The position numbers and the translations under genes are program-made. Below the pieces are notes generated by a model, which was not told the DNA's origin, did not search any database, and saw nothing but the letters and a program-made list of their open reading frames with translations. From positions 1 to 64,000 of the forward strand of contig NW_024883437.1 of assembly GCF_019059575.1 (NCBI RefSeq): a stretch of DNA of 64,000 nucleotides, given 5' to 3'. Positions 37,765 to 50,675 of the stretch are shown here, in pieces. Within the stretch, counting starts at the first letter, position 1; every line of letters starts with the position of its first letter. This DNA comes from Amphibalanus amphitrite. Its lineage: Eukaryota; Arthropoda; Thecostraca; Balanomorpha; Balanidae.

Positions 37765-39491
37765 TTTCCCAAACAAATGCTCATTGGATCGCCTTCGGCC
37801 AGACAGCCCCTAAACCTCATGGAATGGATCGTCTAATAGACACTAGCGCCACCTGAGTAGAGCACACCGCGCCCTGGCGGCCGAGCTGGAAAACAGGGCC
37901 GCCAAGGCGCTCTCCATACCAGCAGCGAGAGCCGTGTACCTAAAACAGTCAGACTCTAAACCTCTAAACACAAGATTCGTCGACATTTTCGGAGAATTAC
38001 AAAAGATGCAAGGTAGGGTACTTTACTAAATATCAACGTGATACATATACGAGTGCATCCATGGTCACCGATTCCACAAAAGACATTATGATGAACATAA
38101 ATATAGGCGGATGTAAACTACACGACGATTACATGCAAAGGAATATAAACAGGTCCCGACATTAGTGGTTGCGTATGCTTCAGGCTGCAGTACCGTCACA
38201 GTGAATCTGTGCATCTCAGCGTGACTTATACCCATTGTCCTAATTTTTCGGTCACGCTGGTCACGATAACTTTCGATAGACGGTTGGGATACACAGACAG
38301 TCATATCCTAAATCTGGTCACTCGTATTGTCTCCATGGTAACGACATTGAGTGTTTAAATGACAAAAATAAATGCATCATAAAATGAGCAAAAAAACAAA
38401 CAAACAAAGGAATGGTAAAATGGACATCGAAATACATCATGGAGGGATTTACAAGAATCTTGCCAGTCATAGAAAATTTAATGACCTATCTCCTTTTGAA
38501 CCGTGCTCTCTATAAGGCACTTTCAGTAAAGAAACAAATCACTCCTTTAAACCATTGCCATGCTGTTCATGCACGTAACTGAGCCCCATTCGGTCGGTCC
38601 GATATCCCGCCCCGATCTGTGCCCTCCACCGTGACGGGTCGGCGCCGGCGTCACTGCCACTGACCCCCGCTGGCGACACGGACGGCACGCGCCGCACCGG
38701 TCCGGACCGTCACGTAACGTCACTGTCACGGGCCGGTGACGGCGTGCAGCCGCTCGTGACGCCCGGAGACGCCGCGCGCCGCGTCCCCGCTCGTGACGCC
38801 GCCGGACGTACTCAGTCGGGGTGAGACGTCCGGGGGTGAGACTGGCACCGTCAGACGGTCTCAGGGCGGTCGAGTGGTGGCAGACCGCAGGATCGGTGTT
38901 CCAGCTACTGGTTTGTGTTCAGAGGACAGTGCGAGGTACGGAAGGCCTGAAGAGCGTGAGTCACTGGTAATCGTGTGTGATCTGCGGAACGGTATAGCGG
39001 AACCAGGAGGGTGGCGAGGCTGAAAGGGCAGAGCCGACCACTCGGAAGGGTCTGTACCGGGAGGCCAGGTGTGGTCACCGGAGTGGGACAGTAGCTGTAC
39101 AGCAGCGAGACAGGTGGAGCTGAGACCGGACAGTGACCGGACAGTGACCGGACAGTGACCGGACAGTGACCGGACAGGTGCAGGTGTCTGGGCGGGACAG
39201 TGACCGTGGAGCGTTTTATTAGGATAGTGGCGTGGAGGCTGTGTTTGATTGGGACAGTGGCTGGAGAGGAAGTGCTTGATTGTAACGGTGCTCGGAGAGG
39301 TGAGCTTCAGGACACCTGCTGACATATTCGTCCGGAACTAGACGGTGACACGATAGTGGCTATTCGCTGGGGACCACGTGAAGTGCCAACTCCGAGTTAC
39401 TGCTTCGCTTCAGAGAGGTGCACCAACTGAGCAGCCAGACTGAGCGTGATTGGAAGAGCGTTACTCCGGGGGGAGTATAAATAAGGACACG
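37765..39491. other. Upstream region of the ZP-domain gene
   Basis: AT-rich and featureless to about 38540, then CpG-rich (38560-38870) with repeated CGTGACG strings that may be a promoter island for the gene starting at 39492. TATAAATA at 39476-39483 is only 9 bp before the proposed ATG, too close to direct a transcript containing it. Confidence 0.4.
39126..39178. repeat. 11-bp tandem repeat
   Basis: CCGGACAGTGA is repeated head to tail nearly five times, 0.3 kb upstream of the first coding exon of the ZP gene. Confidence 0.9.
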
Positions 39492-42400
39492 ATGACGGCG
39501 TTACTGTGGCTGCTGCTACTGCTCGGAAGCTCTTTGGTAGGTAGGCAATACACATACCTCCACATGTTGTTGAGAGCATTCAGCGCTTAAAGTTGAATTA
39601 AAATGTGATTTTTTAATAGATATGAAAATTAATTGATTATACAGTCTTACTCTTGGCAAGAGCATACCTACTATGTAGAAATGGAACATTGATGTCAAAT
39701 TCCATAATACTAGGCGCCTAGTCTATGTTTTTGCCCATTAACCATTTCAAAATATTCGTACGCAACGTCAGCCCGGCAAAACAAACGGTTGTTGCATGTA
39801 ACCAAACAAATAATAAGCAACGTCTTATGATTGCCTTAACCCGCGCACCGACGGGGGTCTGCGCCAACTTCGCACCGACGGGGGGGGGGGGGCGGATGAC
39901 CGCCCCCCTGAATCTCGAGAACGAAGCAAGATAGCGACAAGCGGTAAATGGCATCGGATACGCACGGTCAAGATCTACAATTTTTACGAAGGTCATTTTT
40001 AGGTCAGGTCAAAGATGACGTCACAGGGGTCGAAAAAGTCAAAATGGCGGCGCTAGATATGGAGAGAGTTTTTCTCGAATAACTTTCGAATTAGTCAAGA
40101 TAGGAGCAAACTAAGGGCATCATCGTGATCCTCTCGTCAATCCGCATCGAATGATATATAGGTATGTTGACCTCGAAAGGTCAAGGTCAAAGGTTGACCT
40201 CAGGTCACGTGACCTCGAGGTCATCATGTATATCATTCGATGCGTCTTGACGAGCTGAACACAATGAGACCATCCACGCGGCTGTATCTTGTTCCTGTAC
40301 GGAGTTATTGGCAAAAAAAAAAACGTTTGGTGACCTTTGATGACGTCACATGACCTTACAGCTGCCCAACAGCAAAACAGACCTCAAGGTAGTGAAGGTT
40401 GATCGTATATGAAAACATGCATGGTATATGGGGCCATTCCGACCCGTTTTAATGGTAAAAACTGGGAGTTGATTTTTCCCCCATTGACTTATAATGGGGA
40501 GGTCGCGAAATTGACCTGACCTTAGGTAACCGATATCAAAATTCTGAGATATACAAGTTGTAGCTACTAATGACCTAATAACATCCTGCGACTTTCAAAT
40601 GCCTCCGACATCTACTGTAGCTCTGGCACGGTGACAAAGTTGCAAAAAAGTGACTTGAGGTTGGGTCATTCAAAGTGACCTGGTGACCTGACCTTAAAAG
40701 GTAGGAGGTTCAAACTTGCACACCATGTGTAAAATTGATAAGGGAATAGTCGTGCCAAATTTCGCGGCGCTACGCGCCGCGGTTTTCCCGCCATTTGCGA
40801 AAAACCTCAGGGGGGCGGATATCCGCCCCCGTCGCGTCGGTGCGCGTGTTAATTAAACCGGACATGAATAGACGAACTATCAAACCCAAACGATTCACAA
40901 TTAATTATATAATTAGTCTTCATTTATAAAAAAAGGTACCAAACCGTCCATAGCTGTTGTTTCCTCCATAGATGAAATGGCTGAGGGTAGATAAGAAAGC
41001 AGGCATGTGAAACAATAATGATGCACCTTGTAGCTGATCGCTTACGATTCAGCGGTCGGAAACTAAGCTCCCATCATGCATCAGTAACTCATTCTTTTCT
41101 TTCTTTTCAGTTATGTGCAGCTGCAGGACAAGATTATGAAGGTAAGTGCTACAAATAATCATGAATTTTATCATTTTACTATTTCCGTATGTTGATTTTC
41201 AGTGTAGTTGCCTTTCATCCCAGAGACTCCTTATTATTTCTACTGACCCCAACAATCAATATCTGAACCCTCTCTCGCAGTTGCCGTCTACTCCATACTG
41301 CCTCGGATCTAAACACTCTACCTATTTTTATCTATTTCTATTTTTATCTATCACTCTATCTATTTTTGTCTAAAATGACTGCGATCATATCAATTCCCTA
41401 TTCAGTATTCACCCTCCTACCTACCCACAGTGTCCAAAATATGACCCTCCCCCCCCCCCTCCGTCCCGGCAGTGGCCGAGATCCGGTGCAGTTTCTCCGG
41501 GGACGGCGGCGCTCCGGACCGCCTCTCGGCCCGGCTCCGGAAACCCCCCGGATTCCGGGGCGACCCGCTGTTCGCCGACGACCGTCAGGTGATCCCCCAG
41601 CTGGACAGCGCGTGTCAGATCCGGGCCGACCCGAGCGACCCGGACCGACTCATCTACAGCCTGCTCGTCACGGACTTCTCCCGCTGCGGGGTGCTCAAAC
41701 GAGACGTGAGTGCCGCACACGTCACGGGAGCTGCACGCTATATAAATTCCTGTTTTTTTCATGTTGTTTTTAACGGTTTTGAGGAAGGCATAGGAAGTTA
41801 GGAATGTCTCTCTTGCATTTTTATCTGAGGGAGTATCATAAATATTCAAAGAGAGAAGCAATGCTGATGCAACTAGGCAGATAACAGACCAAGATCTGCT
41901 TCCGTTTTTATAAGGGTTGCAACAATTTTTTTTTTTATAACATCAAGTCTACAATGAAGTTATAAGTTCAAAGAATATTATACAAAAATAGCATCCGTTG
42001 AAACTGCGTGCATAGTCTGAGAAATAACTAAATTGCTTTCTATCTGCATTAGTCACTAAGCGATTTAGAAATGTCTTTCTTACAATTGAAGTAAATTGGA
42101 GAAAAATCGATTCACTCTATTGCACGCCCAATTACACCCCTGTCCAATTCATAGACTGCTCTTCAAATCACCGACAATTGCTCACTCCATGCCAGCGGTC
42201 CGTCTAACAACCGCTCATTCTCTGACCTTGTCGCCGTCATTAGTGTCTGTCGCTGGTTTATTCCGTCTGTGTTATTCCCGTCCGGTGGGCGAGTGACCAG
42301 CGCGGGTCGCGCTCCGCCGGCAGCGCGTGCTTCCGCCGCCTGTTTGGTGTCGGACAGCCACCTGTTTGTGACGCTGGTCGGTGTCAACATCCTCCCTCGT

Positions 42401-45400
42401 GTGTACGCACGCCTTCCCTCTTCAAGGCCGGCACGGCGGCGGGCCCCGGCGACTAATTAGGAGACGTCTGCTGGCGGAATAAGTGGACCACAGTCCTTGG
42501 ACCTGTCACGGTTTTTAGAAGATGACATTTCACTATGGCTATGGCAAGAGTCGACTGTTATTGCAGCAGGAGAATCATACCTACAGGTCCACCGTTGGAA
42601 ACCCGATTGTTTGCTCGGCGGAATGGGTAGGCTGCACCGCATTACACCAAAGCCCGGCGGCACAGTGCAGCCTCCAGGCAGCGATAAGCTGTGATATGTT
42701 TTTGTGTCGCAATGCAGTCGCCAAAGCCCGGCGGCACAGTGTTGCTTCCAGGCAGTGATGTGTTTCTGTTCTGCGATGCAGTTACCATGGACTGCCCAGC
42801 GGCACAGTGTATCTTCCAGGCAGGGATTGGCTTTCCAGGGATCCCAGGCGCAATGCGGTTAACGTCGCCTATGTCCGTTGTTCTTCTGCCGAGTAAAATT
42901 CATTTAATGTCAATTATCTCTAGGCTGTGTCCAGGCCCGGTGGGATTGCGTCTCGGCCCGCCACCCGGTAAGCCACCCGGTCTGTGTCTCGACCCGGCAG
43001 AGAGTCACCCGGTCTGTGTCTCGACCCGGCAGAGAGTCACCCAGTCTGTGTCCCGACCCGGCAGAGAGTCACCCAGTCTGTGTCCCGACCCGGCAGAGAG
43101 TCACCCGGTCTGTGTCTCGACCCGGCAAGACACCTGGGCTCTGTCTCGGCCTGCCGCCTTCCTGCGCGGCGCACAACCACCATGTCCACCGTTAATGAGC
43201 GACGTACCGCGCCGTGCGTCGCGTCACGCCACCTGACCTCGCAAATAGAGCGGCAGCGCCTCCTGCGCGCGAATCTACCGCTCCCTCCCCGTAACGCGGC
43301 GCTGTTCGCACTCACGGCGGACGAGGTCGGCGATTATCTCCGCCATGTGACTCCGGCAGCCTGGCCCGCGGAGACGGTGCGGCGGCGGCTCCAGGGCACT
43401 GGGTCGCGCCTCTCAGACCCGAGGTGGGCGGGCTGACACCGGTGTACGACACAGTCACGTGACCCGGTGGCGTGACGGCCTTTCAGCACCGACAGGGTGG
43501 TAAGCGCGTCACGTGGTTTCTCGGTGTGCCAGAGGAGGTGCTAACATCACAAATGTCCTCCTGCGCAAGCTGGAGTGGTACGGGATCGACCCGACCTGGT
43601 TTGGTAGTTATCTTGGCGGCCGGGGGCAGCTGGTCAGGGGCGGCAGAACAGTCCTGCCGGTCCCCTGCGGGGTTCCGCAGGGATCCATAGCCGGGCCGAT
43701 CCTCTTCAGCCTGCTAACGAACGACCTGCACTGCCATCTACCGGACTGTCGGATGATCGCATATGCTGACGATGCCCAGCTGCTCGATCACTCGCGTCCT
43801 GACCCTCAAAATTTAGCATCACTAAAACAACGTGTCGAAAACTCCTTGGATGTCATGAAACACTGGTTTAGCTCAAATTCTCTTAAAATGAACCCTCAAA
43901 AGACCGACTTCATTCTCATCGGAACCCGCCAGACTCTCAGCAAGGTCGAAAACTTTCATATCTGCATAGCTGAGTCAGTCTTAAAACCGTCACCAACCAT
44001 CAAATTGTTGGGGGTGACTGTCGACTCGTGTTTGGCCTGGGACGCCAACATCAGTCACATCGTCAGGAGGTGCAATGCCCTCCTCATATCCCTCTCCAAG
44101 TTCCGCCACCATTTTGACCAGGAAACGCTTAAGTTACTCATTGAGACCCACGTGTTCCCTCACATTCTGTACTGCATTTCGGTGTGGGGCGGAACCACAA
44201 AAAATCAACTCACTCGGATCCAAAAACTCATCAACTTCAGTGCTCGGATCGTGACAGGCGTGCGGCGTCGGGAGAGGGTCGGGCCGGCTCTGGCATCCCT
44301 GGGCTGGCCCAGAGTGGAGCGGCTGGTGTGGGAGAGGGACCTACTGAAGGTGTGGAAGGCGCTCCACATACCAGCTTACCCTCTCTCCATCCGCCGCATG
44401 TTTGTGTCCCGCTCTGAGGTGTCTGGCCGGGTCACACGCTCTGTAGAAGCTGGCGCCCTGGAGCTGCAGAAGTGTAGGCTCTCTTCCACACAGAGAACGT
44501 TTAGTTACCGCGCTGCTGCCGCGTGGAACCGGCTGCCGCCGGCCGTCAGGGAGCAGCCCACGCTGACCGCGTTTCGCCGCGCAGTGGCGGCCAGCGAAGC
44601 CTGAGATCTTGGGGTGCTGTGTTTTATTCCGGTTTTAGTGCAATTAGTTGTCTTATTTTATCTGCCAGTGCCTATTGCCTTCTTGCACTTTACTGTATTG
44701 TGCATGACGCTGAATCCTGAAAAACCATGTTATGTGGATGGATTTTAGATCAATACATACATACATACATACATACATACATGCATATAGAGGCACAAGG
44801 CGTCAATATTTACATACAAATGTTGGTGTGTGCCGCTCATGTGAACACGCGTGCTTCGTTATCCCAGATTATGAGTGATAACGGTCCGTAGTTCCATTGT
44901 GTTAGTGTGTCAGCCGCTTCTGAGGAGATAAAAACCACCCACCCGTTGAATGACAAGCAGCAGTTTTGCGAACGATACTAAATGACAAATTGTGTCAATA
45001 CGTAAAGAGCCTAAAAATGTGGGTTCTGCATGGGCCAGGCATGACCCAAGACGGGTGTGGAGGCCTCGCTGTCACCTTCCTGCAGAGGATTTTCTTCCCA
45101 GCCCTCCTCCCATCCTCCAGTACTCGCGTCCCTTGTAGCTGCCGATCCCGGTCGTGGACCCTCTTCCCTGCTGGATGAGCTGGGTGGGACCGTTCCTGCG
45201 CGGTGCAGCGGAACCGCCCTCCTTGGCCGCCCCATTGCGTCACCGTGGCGTCACGCGCATGGACCGCCCGCGCACAGCCGGGCGGAACGAGCGCCGCTCA
45301 GTCACGGCTCAGAGGCGCACATCCGCGACGCACGCGACGATCGCACCGCTGTGCGGTTAGCCAACGAGTGTATAATCGGTCGTGGGGGACCGCTCGTGCT

Positions 45401-48400
45401 CGGAGCTATAGTTAGCGGATCAGTAATGCTCCTCGCTCGTTGGCTTGGCTGCCTCGTTGTGTAATATTATGTAACAATGGAGGACTTTTGGGGTTATGAA
45501 AAGTTAATTCGCTGAACTTGAACAGCAAGCCCAAACGCAAAGCTGAGGCAACACTTTAATCCACATAATTCATTTTCTAAACGTCCATAGTAGTTAATGT
45601 GTTTATGAGCGTGAGGGGTGAAGCTAAATATTGCCTTCCTGGCTGAATTCGCTTTTGTGATTCACGTGATCAACTATGGCCAGTCGGTAAGAAGGGTGCG
45701 TATGAATTATGCTTCTCTATATCTGTTACAAGCAGGGGTGCGGAGCCGGAGCCGGAGCTGGAGCCGGAGGCGCCGGAGCCGGCATCCCGGAATCGGAGCC
45801 GGAGCCGTGAAACAATATAGCCCGGAGCCGGAGCCGTCAAAAAAGGGGCGACTCCGGCTCCCTTTTTTTGAAGAGGAAAAAATTAATGACCTAGTTCGGT
45901 TTGACAGTTCAAAGCAGCAAACTATGCGGTATTAACCTTCGCCCCAGTGGGGGGGGGCATATGTTACCACCCTGTCGCGTTTTTCGCGTGTGAATAAAAA
46001 ACTGCGGCGCGTAGCGCCGCGCCGCTTGGAGTAGCTTTTGGTATATCGATTTTGGACAATGTGTGAAATTTTTGACCCCAGGTCATGTCAGGTCAGGTCA
46101 CCAGGTCAAGTTAACTGACCAAGCCTAAAAAAACGTTTGCAATCCTGTCCAGCCTGCAGTGTTTGTCAGAAAGGTTTCAAACTTGGTGGATTGCATGATG
46201 TTATGGGCACCTACAATTTGTATATCTCGGATTTTTTATATCCGTGACCTAATGTCAGGTCAGTGGCGTGACCTTACCATTACAAGTCAATGGAGAAAAA
46301 TGAAAATGCCTCTAGATCCGTGTGTACGCATAGGAACAGTCCAAATATTTCAGAATCACAATGATTTATTCCACTCGGGATGACCAAGGTGACATTTTTG
46401 CTGATAGCCTCTAGAAAGGTCATCCGAGGTCATTTGAGGCTACAAACAGTTTTTTGCCAATAACTCGCGATTGGAAAGAGATAGGACGCTGGGAATGGTC
46501 TCATTGTGTTTGTCTCGTTGAGACGCATCGACTGATATGCAACATGACCTTTTCCGGTCAGGTCATGACCTTGACCTGAGGTCAAATTTTCAAGTTGACC
46601 TTTCAAGGTCAATTTATAGTTCATTCGACGCGTCTCGGCAAGGGGAACACGATTCTGGTAATATAAATGTCGTGGCTTTTTGTAGTAGAAAGTTATTGTC
46701 GAAAAACACTTTTCGTAAAAACAGCTATTTTTGGAGTTTTTGCCCTCTGGAGGCTAAACCGTTTACCTGAGGTAAATATTGATAATGACCTTTTCAAAAG
46801 AAAAGTTCAAAAGCTATCGATTGCTCTTTCATGCGTTTTTCTAGCTACCATAGTTCCTGAGATAGCGGCATGTGTTCTGAGAAATATAATGACATTTGGC
46901 AAATTTTGACCTTTGATGACCTACAGTGACCTCAATATTGCTCTAAGATGAAAATGACCTAAATACTTTCAAACGTCGCATTGAGAGCTGTCGACTGCTT
47001 TTTGCCGCGTCTTTTTAGCCCTCTTAGTTTTTGAGTTAGAGGTGGGTGGTAACATATGCCCCCCCCCCCCCCACTAGGGCGAAGTTGGTTGAGACCGCCA
47101 CTGGGGCGCGGGTTAAAATATGAAAATAGCCTTGTTTGCAAATACAGAAGCAGCGTGCACCAATCCCATCTTCTTTTTTCTTCCACCCGTATTTAATTGC
47201 ATAGGGGATGTACTGAATAATGGAGCTGGAGCCGGAGTCGGAGCCGCCGGGGCCGGACCATTTTACTCGAAGCCGGAGCCGGAGCCGCCATGACATTTCA
47301 CCCGGAGCCGGAGCCGGAGCCGGAGGCGATTTTTTTTTTCTCCGGAGCCGGATCCGGAGCCGTCTGAAATTTCCACGGCTCCGCATCCCTGGTTACAAGT
47401 CATATCTAACCGACCTACCTTGAACTGAGAACCATATGACTGCGTCACTCGAAACATGACAATGAAAAGAGCAGCGCTGGCAAAATGGCACCCAATTTGC
47501 ATGAGCATCCATTGCAGAGATCCCGCCTCTTCCGCTTTTTCGGCTCGTTAACCACGCTCATTGCAAAGGTGCATCATCCCGGTCAGAGTGCGTATCGGCG
47601 TCCCTTTGTCCAGTGGCCGTGAGTTGAGACAGCCCCGGTCACGAGCTGAGACAGCCCGCCCATCCGCCGTGGCTCCGCTCCGCGCCTCCGCCGCGGGGGG
47701 TCGCCGGCGGGTAGCGGAGGTCAGGAGCAGAGGATGACCGGTGCAGCAGCGACCTGCAGCCGGTCGTTACCCACGCGGACACGGTGGGAGGGCAAGAAAA
47801 GAACACGGTCGCGGCCGGAACAGGGAGGAGAGACTGAACCGCCCACAGTGCCGACAGCCGACGGACACGCCGTGTCGATGCCCGGCCGACGTACTGCGTG
47901 CGTCGAGCTGTGTGATTTAGGAGCTAGACGTGACTGGACGCCTAGGTTATATGACTTCTTAGGTTCATGGATAAAACAAGCCTGCGCAGGTGTTGAAGAT
48001 TAATTGCATGACGTTGTAGGAGACACCGGAATAGCCAAGGGAAAATTATGCTTTCATCGTATAATCAAAAACTGCTCTTTGGAGCTACCTGAAGTCCTCA
48101 CAATCACCCAACACAGGTAATCAAATCCTGCTCGACACAACGAACAGCGACCGATGCCTCCTGACTTATGTTTTTTATATTTGTCCACCGAGTGTCAGCT
48201 CCTACGCAATGCCGTTCTCTTGCAATAGGTACCGATTCCCCATCTGCAGGTTCGATTCCGCTGACGGTTCCCGTTTTCCCGTGCCGGCAGGGTTTCGTGA
48301 ACGTGCGGCTGTGGTTTCCGCAGCTGCCCGGAGTGGTGATGATGTCCGACCAGGAGGTCATCATCATGTGCAAGCCCACCCAGGCGACCGTGGTCGAGGA

Positions 48401-50675
48401 GCGCGTGGCAGCCTTCGCCGGGAGAGTGTGAGTGTGCAGCTAAGTGTCCACGAGACAGCGAGGGTTGCTGTCCGAGCGTGAAAATACAGACGACTTCCAT
48501 GATCTTACGTGACTCTTGATCTCTGTGGGCAGTGTTGAGCCTGGTAAAGGGTTCATCTCAGGACTTTACCCTTTATAGATCGTCCACGCCAGTATCATTT
48601 TTAGGGCTGTAATGTGACTTCGCTTGAACCTTCCCTGCTGTAGCCTCAGACCCTCCGGCGTCCAGCTGTAACCATCCCTGGAGTGGCCCTCAGACCCTCT
48701 CAGCAGTCAGCTGTAACCCTTCCTGCTGTACCCCTCAGCCCCTCCGGCGGCCGTGTGTCCGGCGTCGTGGAGGAGTCGCCCGGCCGGCTGGAGTACGAGG
48801 TCGGCCTGTTCCGGGAGAACAGCCTCAACAGCGGCAAGTTCAGCGTGCCCGTCGACGAGCCAGTGCCGATCGGGACGCGGCTGCAGCTGCTCACCAGGAT
48901 CAGCACTGACGCCGGTGGGTGATCGGGGTGGACGGGTGGCGGCGCGGGGTCGGGATTTAGGAAAAATAAAGTGAGCAACAATCGAGTTCCTCGGGGATGG
49001 CGGCTAGTCGGAGAAGATCTTCAAGGAGCAGTGGACACTCAAATGCAGGACGTAGTTTAGATTGTACAATAAAGTTACGTGATAATAGCTAGGCGCGATG
49101 AAAATGTTCCAGACGAGTAGTGTTTAGCCTCGTATCACCTCTTTCACTCCGGGTAACCATTATTCTGGTTCTGTGTGACAGCGTGGAAGTACGCCGAGCT
49201 GCTGGAGGTGACGGTCTCCGGCAGTCAGACCGACCCGTACGCACCGGGATTCGTTCAGCTCGTCCAGGACAGGTGAGGATAACGCACCGCTGCCCAAACC
49301 CAAATACGAAGAGCCAGGAACAATCAGACAAGCAAGGAATGTCCATGATTTTGACCAATGTCAGAAGGTCGAAGTGCCTCGACACGATGCAGTACAATGT
49401 CCTCCATTATGCTCTAGTTCGTCAGTAGTTTGCTCTTTGCACATGACCCATCCGTGTCTCTTTCTAGCACCGTCCAACTTGACCCTGACCCACCCGCTCC
49501 CGGTGTGTTGACGCACCCTGGCGATGTTGGCGCACCCGTCACTGATCCTCCCCCGACCCGGCTGTTTCAGCTGCCGTAACCCGGAGCTCACGTCGATCGT
49601 GCTCACCCAGCCGTACCAGACGGCCGAGCGGCCGCACGAGGTGCGTCTGACCCTGGAGGCCTTCCTGCTGGGCCAGGCGGACGGCCAGCAGGACGCCACC
49701 CAGCTGTGGCTGCACACCAAGGTGCTCGCCTGCGCCCGAAAGGACGACTGCAAACCGGTACGTGGTCCCAACGGACGGCTCTGGTTCGGTGGCTGACCAA
49801 GGATGGTCGCTAGGGGCCCCTGGTCCTCCGAGGCCGAGGGGACTAGGAGAGACGAATGGCGGATCACTGATAAGACATCCAATGTCCAGTGATGGGTATT
49901 TCCAGGGTGATCGCTGACGTTCCCTCCGCCGCCCCCCGGCAGGCGTTCTGCCTGGACCTGTTCCAGCCATCGGGTCACGGTCGCCGCCGCCGCCGCTCGG
50001 CCAGAGCGCCCGTCACCGAGGCGCCGACCACCGCGCGCAGTCTGTCCTCCAACCTCACCAGTTTCGGGGATAACATCGGCATCAAAGTCGTAATGCCCGA
50101 AGGTGAGCTATAACGTCCGCACCCAAAGCCCACGAAAGTGACAAGCCTCTATGCGTCAGCCTTGTGTCCTTGGGTGAAAAAGTCTAAGAGGAAGAACCGA
50201 TTTAGTTTATTGTATCCAAGCACCGTTTTGCAGTGGTCCCTCTTGCATTCGTAGCAGCCGACTGAATGATGAGCTATTTCACGCTCTGGCGGCCTTGTGC
50301 TTCAACATTCGTCTTACATGCCGCGACGGTGCAATTGGTGTCTTCCTCCACCTAACGAGCCTCCGTACTCCGGCAGATTTTTACGTGGCCGCCTCGCGGA
50401 TGCAGAGTTCGTGCTCGTCGTTCGCCGTGCTGATCTCTCTGATGGGCTGCTTCCTGGCCATCTCGTGTGGTCTGCTCTGCTTCCTCGCCGTGCGGTTGCA
50501 GCGCTCGCTGGCCGCGCAGAAACGAGAGTCCCTGGACGACGTCATCTTCCGGCACATGCGTCAGCTGGAGAGGGAGCGGGAGCGCGTGCGGAAGCTGCAC
50601 CACGAGAACCTCAGCAACCCCGAGTACGCCACCGACACGAGCACAATCTCAGCCGGCTCCGTGGCCGAGTTCTGA
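39492..50675 (+). CDS. ZP-domain transmembrane protein, nine exons
   Basis: Exons: 39492-39536, 41111-41141, 41473-41705, 48291-48427, 48739-48914, 49182-49272, 49571-49757, 49943-50102, 50377-50675. All have GT/AG borders and matching phases, giving 452 residues. Signal peptide 1-21 (MTALLWLLLLLGSSLLCAAAG). ZP-N cysteines C31, C73, C97, C130; ZP-C cysteines C239, C292, C298, C303. Polybasic furin-type site RRRRRS 314-319. Membrane helix about 367-392. Cytoplasmic tail with a charged ERERERVRKL stretch. ZP proteins polymerise in the apical extracellular matrix or cuticle after cleavage at such a site. Closest by eye to arthropod cuticular ZP proteins (Piopio-like), unproven. Intron 1 carries TTAA copy 12; intron 3 (6.6 kb) carries a LINE fragment and a hAT/TTAA nest. 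The exon 1 choice rests on the signal peptide and phase; a TATA box 9 bp upstream is a reservation. Confidence 0.85.
39840..40848 (+). mobile_element. TTAA-type element, copy 12, in ZP intron 1
   Basis: TTAA at 39836-39839 and 40849-40852. Ends CCCGCGCACCGACGGGG, doubled at the left, as in copy 8. Sequence is nearly identical to copy 8 throughout, with small indels, so the two inserted recently or share a recent source. It lies about 300 bp after exon 1 and about 260 bp before exon 2. Confidence 0.85.
42647..42870. repeat. Diverged tandem repeat, about 70-74 bp
   Basis: GCCCGGCGGCACAGTG and following sequence recur at 42652, 42726 and (as GCCCAGCGGCACAGTG) 42794, within ZP intron 3. Confidence 0.7.
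42974..43127. repeat. 32-bp minisatellite, about five copies
   Basis: Unit CACCCGGTCTGTGTCTCGAC followed by CCGGCAGAGAGT, with C/T variants, in ZP intron 3. The repeated open frames of Pro-Ala-Glu-Ser-His are artefacts. Confidence 0.9.
43540..44785 (+). mobile_element. 5'-truncated non-LTR retrotransposon (CR1/L2-like RT)
   Basis: The open frame to the stop at 44602-44604 starts inside the reverse transcriptase, after motif A. Motif B is CGVPQGSIAGPILFSLL and motif C is AYADDAQLL. The C-terminal part has the thumb-like GWPRVERLVWERDLLKVWKAL and WNRLPPAVREQ signatures of CR1/L2/Rex1-type elements. A 3' UTR ends in a (TACA)n tail (44751-44783). Same strand as the host gene, in intron 3. Endonuclease and N-terminal RT are absent, so it is a dead copy. 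Confidence 0.85.
45733..47391. mobile_element. hAT-type MITE built of GGAGCC hexamers, split by a TTAA element
   Basis: Ends CAGGGGTGCGGAGCC and, reverse complement, CAGGGATGCGGAGCC. The 8-bp duplication GTTACAAG flanks it at 45725-45732 and 47392-47399. The two halves (about 200 and 280 bp) consist largely of GGAGCC units, nearly symmetric. TTAA-type copy 13 sits between them. Located in ZP intron 3. Confidence 0.87.
45936..47112 (-). mobile_element. TTAA-type element, copy 13
   Basis: TTAA at 45932-45935 and 47113-47116. Left end CCTTCGCCCCAGTGGGGG; right end read inward CCCGCGCCCCAGTGGCGG, spacer, second motif, G-run. Hairpin loops CATATGTTA (left) and TAACATATG (right) are mutual reverse complements. 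The central GGTCA section (about 46510-46640, with AGGTCATGACCT at 46559-46570) is close to copy 15, whose ends differ. Confidence 0.8.

Noticed and set aside
42984-43436. 150-codon open frame upstream of the LINE fragment in ZP intron 3
   Set aside because: The first third is the 32-bp minisatellite and the rest has no recognisable domain; it does not contribute phase-compatible exons to the ZP gene.
45733-47391. GGAGCC-rich open frames as coding exons rich in Glu-Pro or Ser-Arg
   Set aside because: They lie inside a hAT MITE with exact 8-bp duplication and lack splice sites that fit the ZP gene.
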